Assembly (NCBI GenBank): GCA_020073215.1
Contig: JAIQFO010000020.1
Location: 22,432 to 86,431, forward strand
Direction: 5' to 3'
DNA length: 64,000 bases
From: Terriglobia bacterium
GTDB lineage: Bacteria; Acidobacteriota; Terriglobia; Terriglobales; Acidobacteriaceae
Part shown: positions 63,792 through 64,000 of the stretch, piece by piece
Numbering within the stretch: the first letter of the stretch is position 1
Layout: every line of letters starts with the position of its first letter
Notes under the pieces: generated by a model
The model's input: only the letters and a program-made list of their open reading frames with translations
Told to the model about the DNA's origin: nothing
Databases searched by the model: none
Made by a program: the position numbers and the translations under genes

Positions 63792-64000
63792 GCGTTTATT
63801 CGGAAATCGAGTGGACCGACGCCACCTGGAATCCCGTCCGTGGCTGCGTGAAGATCAGCCCCGGATGTAAGCACTGCTATGCCGAGACATTTGCGGAGCG
63901 ATTTCGCGGGGTCAAGGGGCATCCTTATGAACAGGGGTTTGATTTGCGGCTGGTGCCGGAGAAGCTCACGGAGCCATTTTCCTGGCGGTCTCCCAAGTTA
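63788..64000 (+). CDS. DUF5131/phage Gp37-Gp68-type three-Cys protein (start only)
   Basis: 71 codons remain open at the window edge. It starts MSVYSEIEWTDATWNPVRGC and continues CVKISPGCKHCYAETFAERF, so three Cys (C-x6-C-x2-C) form the family motif, resembling a radical SAM-like cluster site. It overlaps TcmP by 4 bp. The remainder lies beyond the window. Confidence 0.85.
   Translation, partial: MSVYSEIEWTDATWNPVRGCVKISPGCKHCYAETFAERFRGVKGHPYEQGFDLRLVPEKLTEPFSWRSPKL

Overview
The window looks like a high-GC chromosome segment from a soil bacterium, most probably an Acidobacteriota (Terriglobia/Koribacter-like). The inference rests on gene content (a Ser/Thr kinase fused to TPRs, HslUV, a large HD-GYP/GGDEF/PilZ protein, a TIGR01976-type aminotransferase) and on many small palindromic repeats between and inside genes. 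No rRNA, tRNA or CRISPR array was found. Product calls come from motif reading only; no database search was run.

Backbone, 0-5.7 kb: partial CCA-adding enzyme, tsaD, and a phosphate-type block (OmpR/PhoB regulator, PhoR-like kinase, PhoU).

Mobile island, 5,780-19,170: the most remarkable feature. Two perfect 36-bp inverted repeats (5780-5815 and 19135-19170) are flanked by a 14-bp direct repeat, CTCCAGCCCTTGAC (5766-5779 and 19171-19184). Inside are a solo Cas1 with zinc-ribbon and HTH extensions, a family B DNA polymerase broken by an internal inversion and deletion, an HNH-type protein, a zinc-ribbon protein, a SIR2 + STAND ATPase gene pair typical of antiphage defence, and a large winged-helix/membrane protein. 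Cas1 + PolB + HNH + inverted repeats + a ~14-bp target duplication is the signature of a casposon. I interpret this as a ~13.4-kb casposon, probably no longer self-replicating, carrying defence cargo.

Backbone, 19.2-34.7 kb: GAF-domain membrane-anchored protein, 2-oxoglutarate dehydrogenase E1, agmatinase-like enzyme, DUF302 protein, ribose-5-phosphate isomerase, cysteine desulfurase-like protein, homoserine dehydrogenase, TPR kinase and a c-di-GMP protein with HD-GYP, GAF, GGDEF and PilZ domains.

RiPP-like cluster, 34.9-41.0 kb: a tightly packed minus-strand set (ABC ATPase, ABC permease, 60-residue Cys-containing precursor-like peptide, S26-type peptidase, HprK-like P-loop protein, PqqD-like protein, radical SAM/SPASM enzyme) with a divergent nucleotidyltransferase-like gene. 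It looks like a modified-peptide pathway with processing and export.

Backbone, 41-62 kb: PBP1A, an S41 protease homologue that has lost both catalytic residues, ankyrin and YHS proteins, FAH-family hydrolase, Fn3 lipoprotein, class III aminotransferase, HslUV, a VapBC-like toxin-antitoxin pair, PcrA helicase with repeat-derived in-frame insertions, a 53-residue basic protein, an amino acid permease, an adenosine deaminase-family enzyme and an acyl-CoA carboxylase beta subunit. A compact 659-bp IS1-like element (50456-51114) with 23-bp terminal repeats and an 8-bp duplication carries only the transposase C-terminus and a small membrane protein. The right edge (61.9-64 kb) is accessory: two small orphans, TcmP, and the start of its DUF5131/Gp37-Gp68-type partner.
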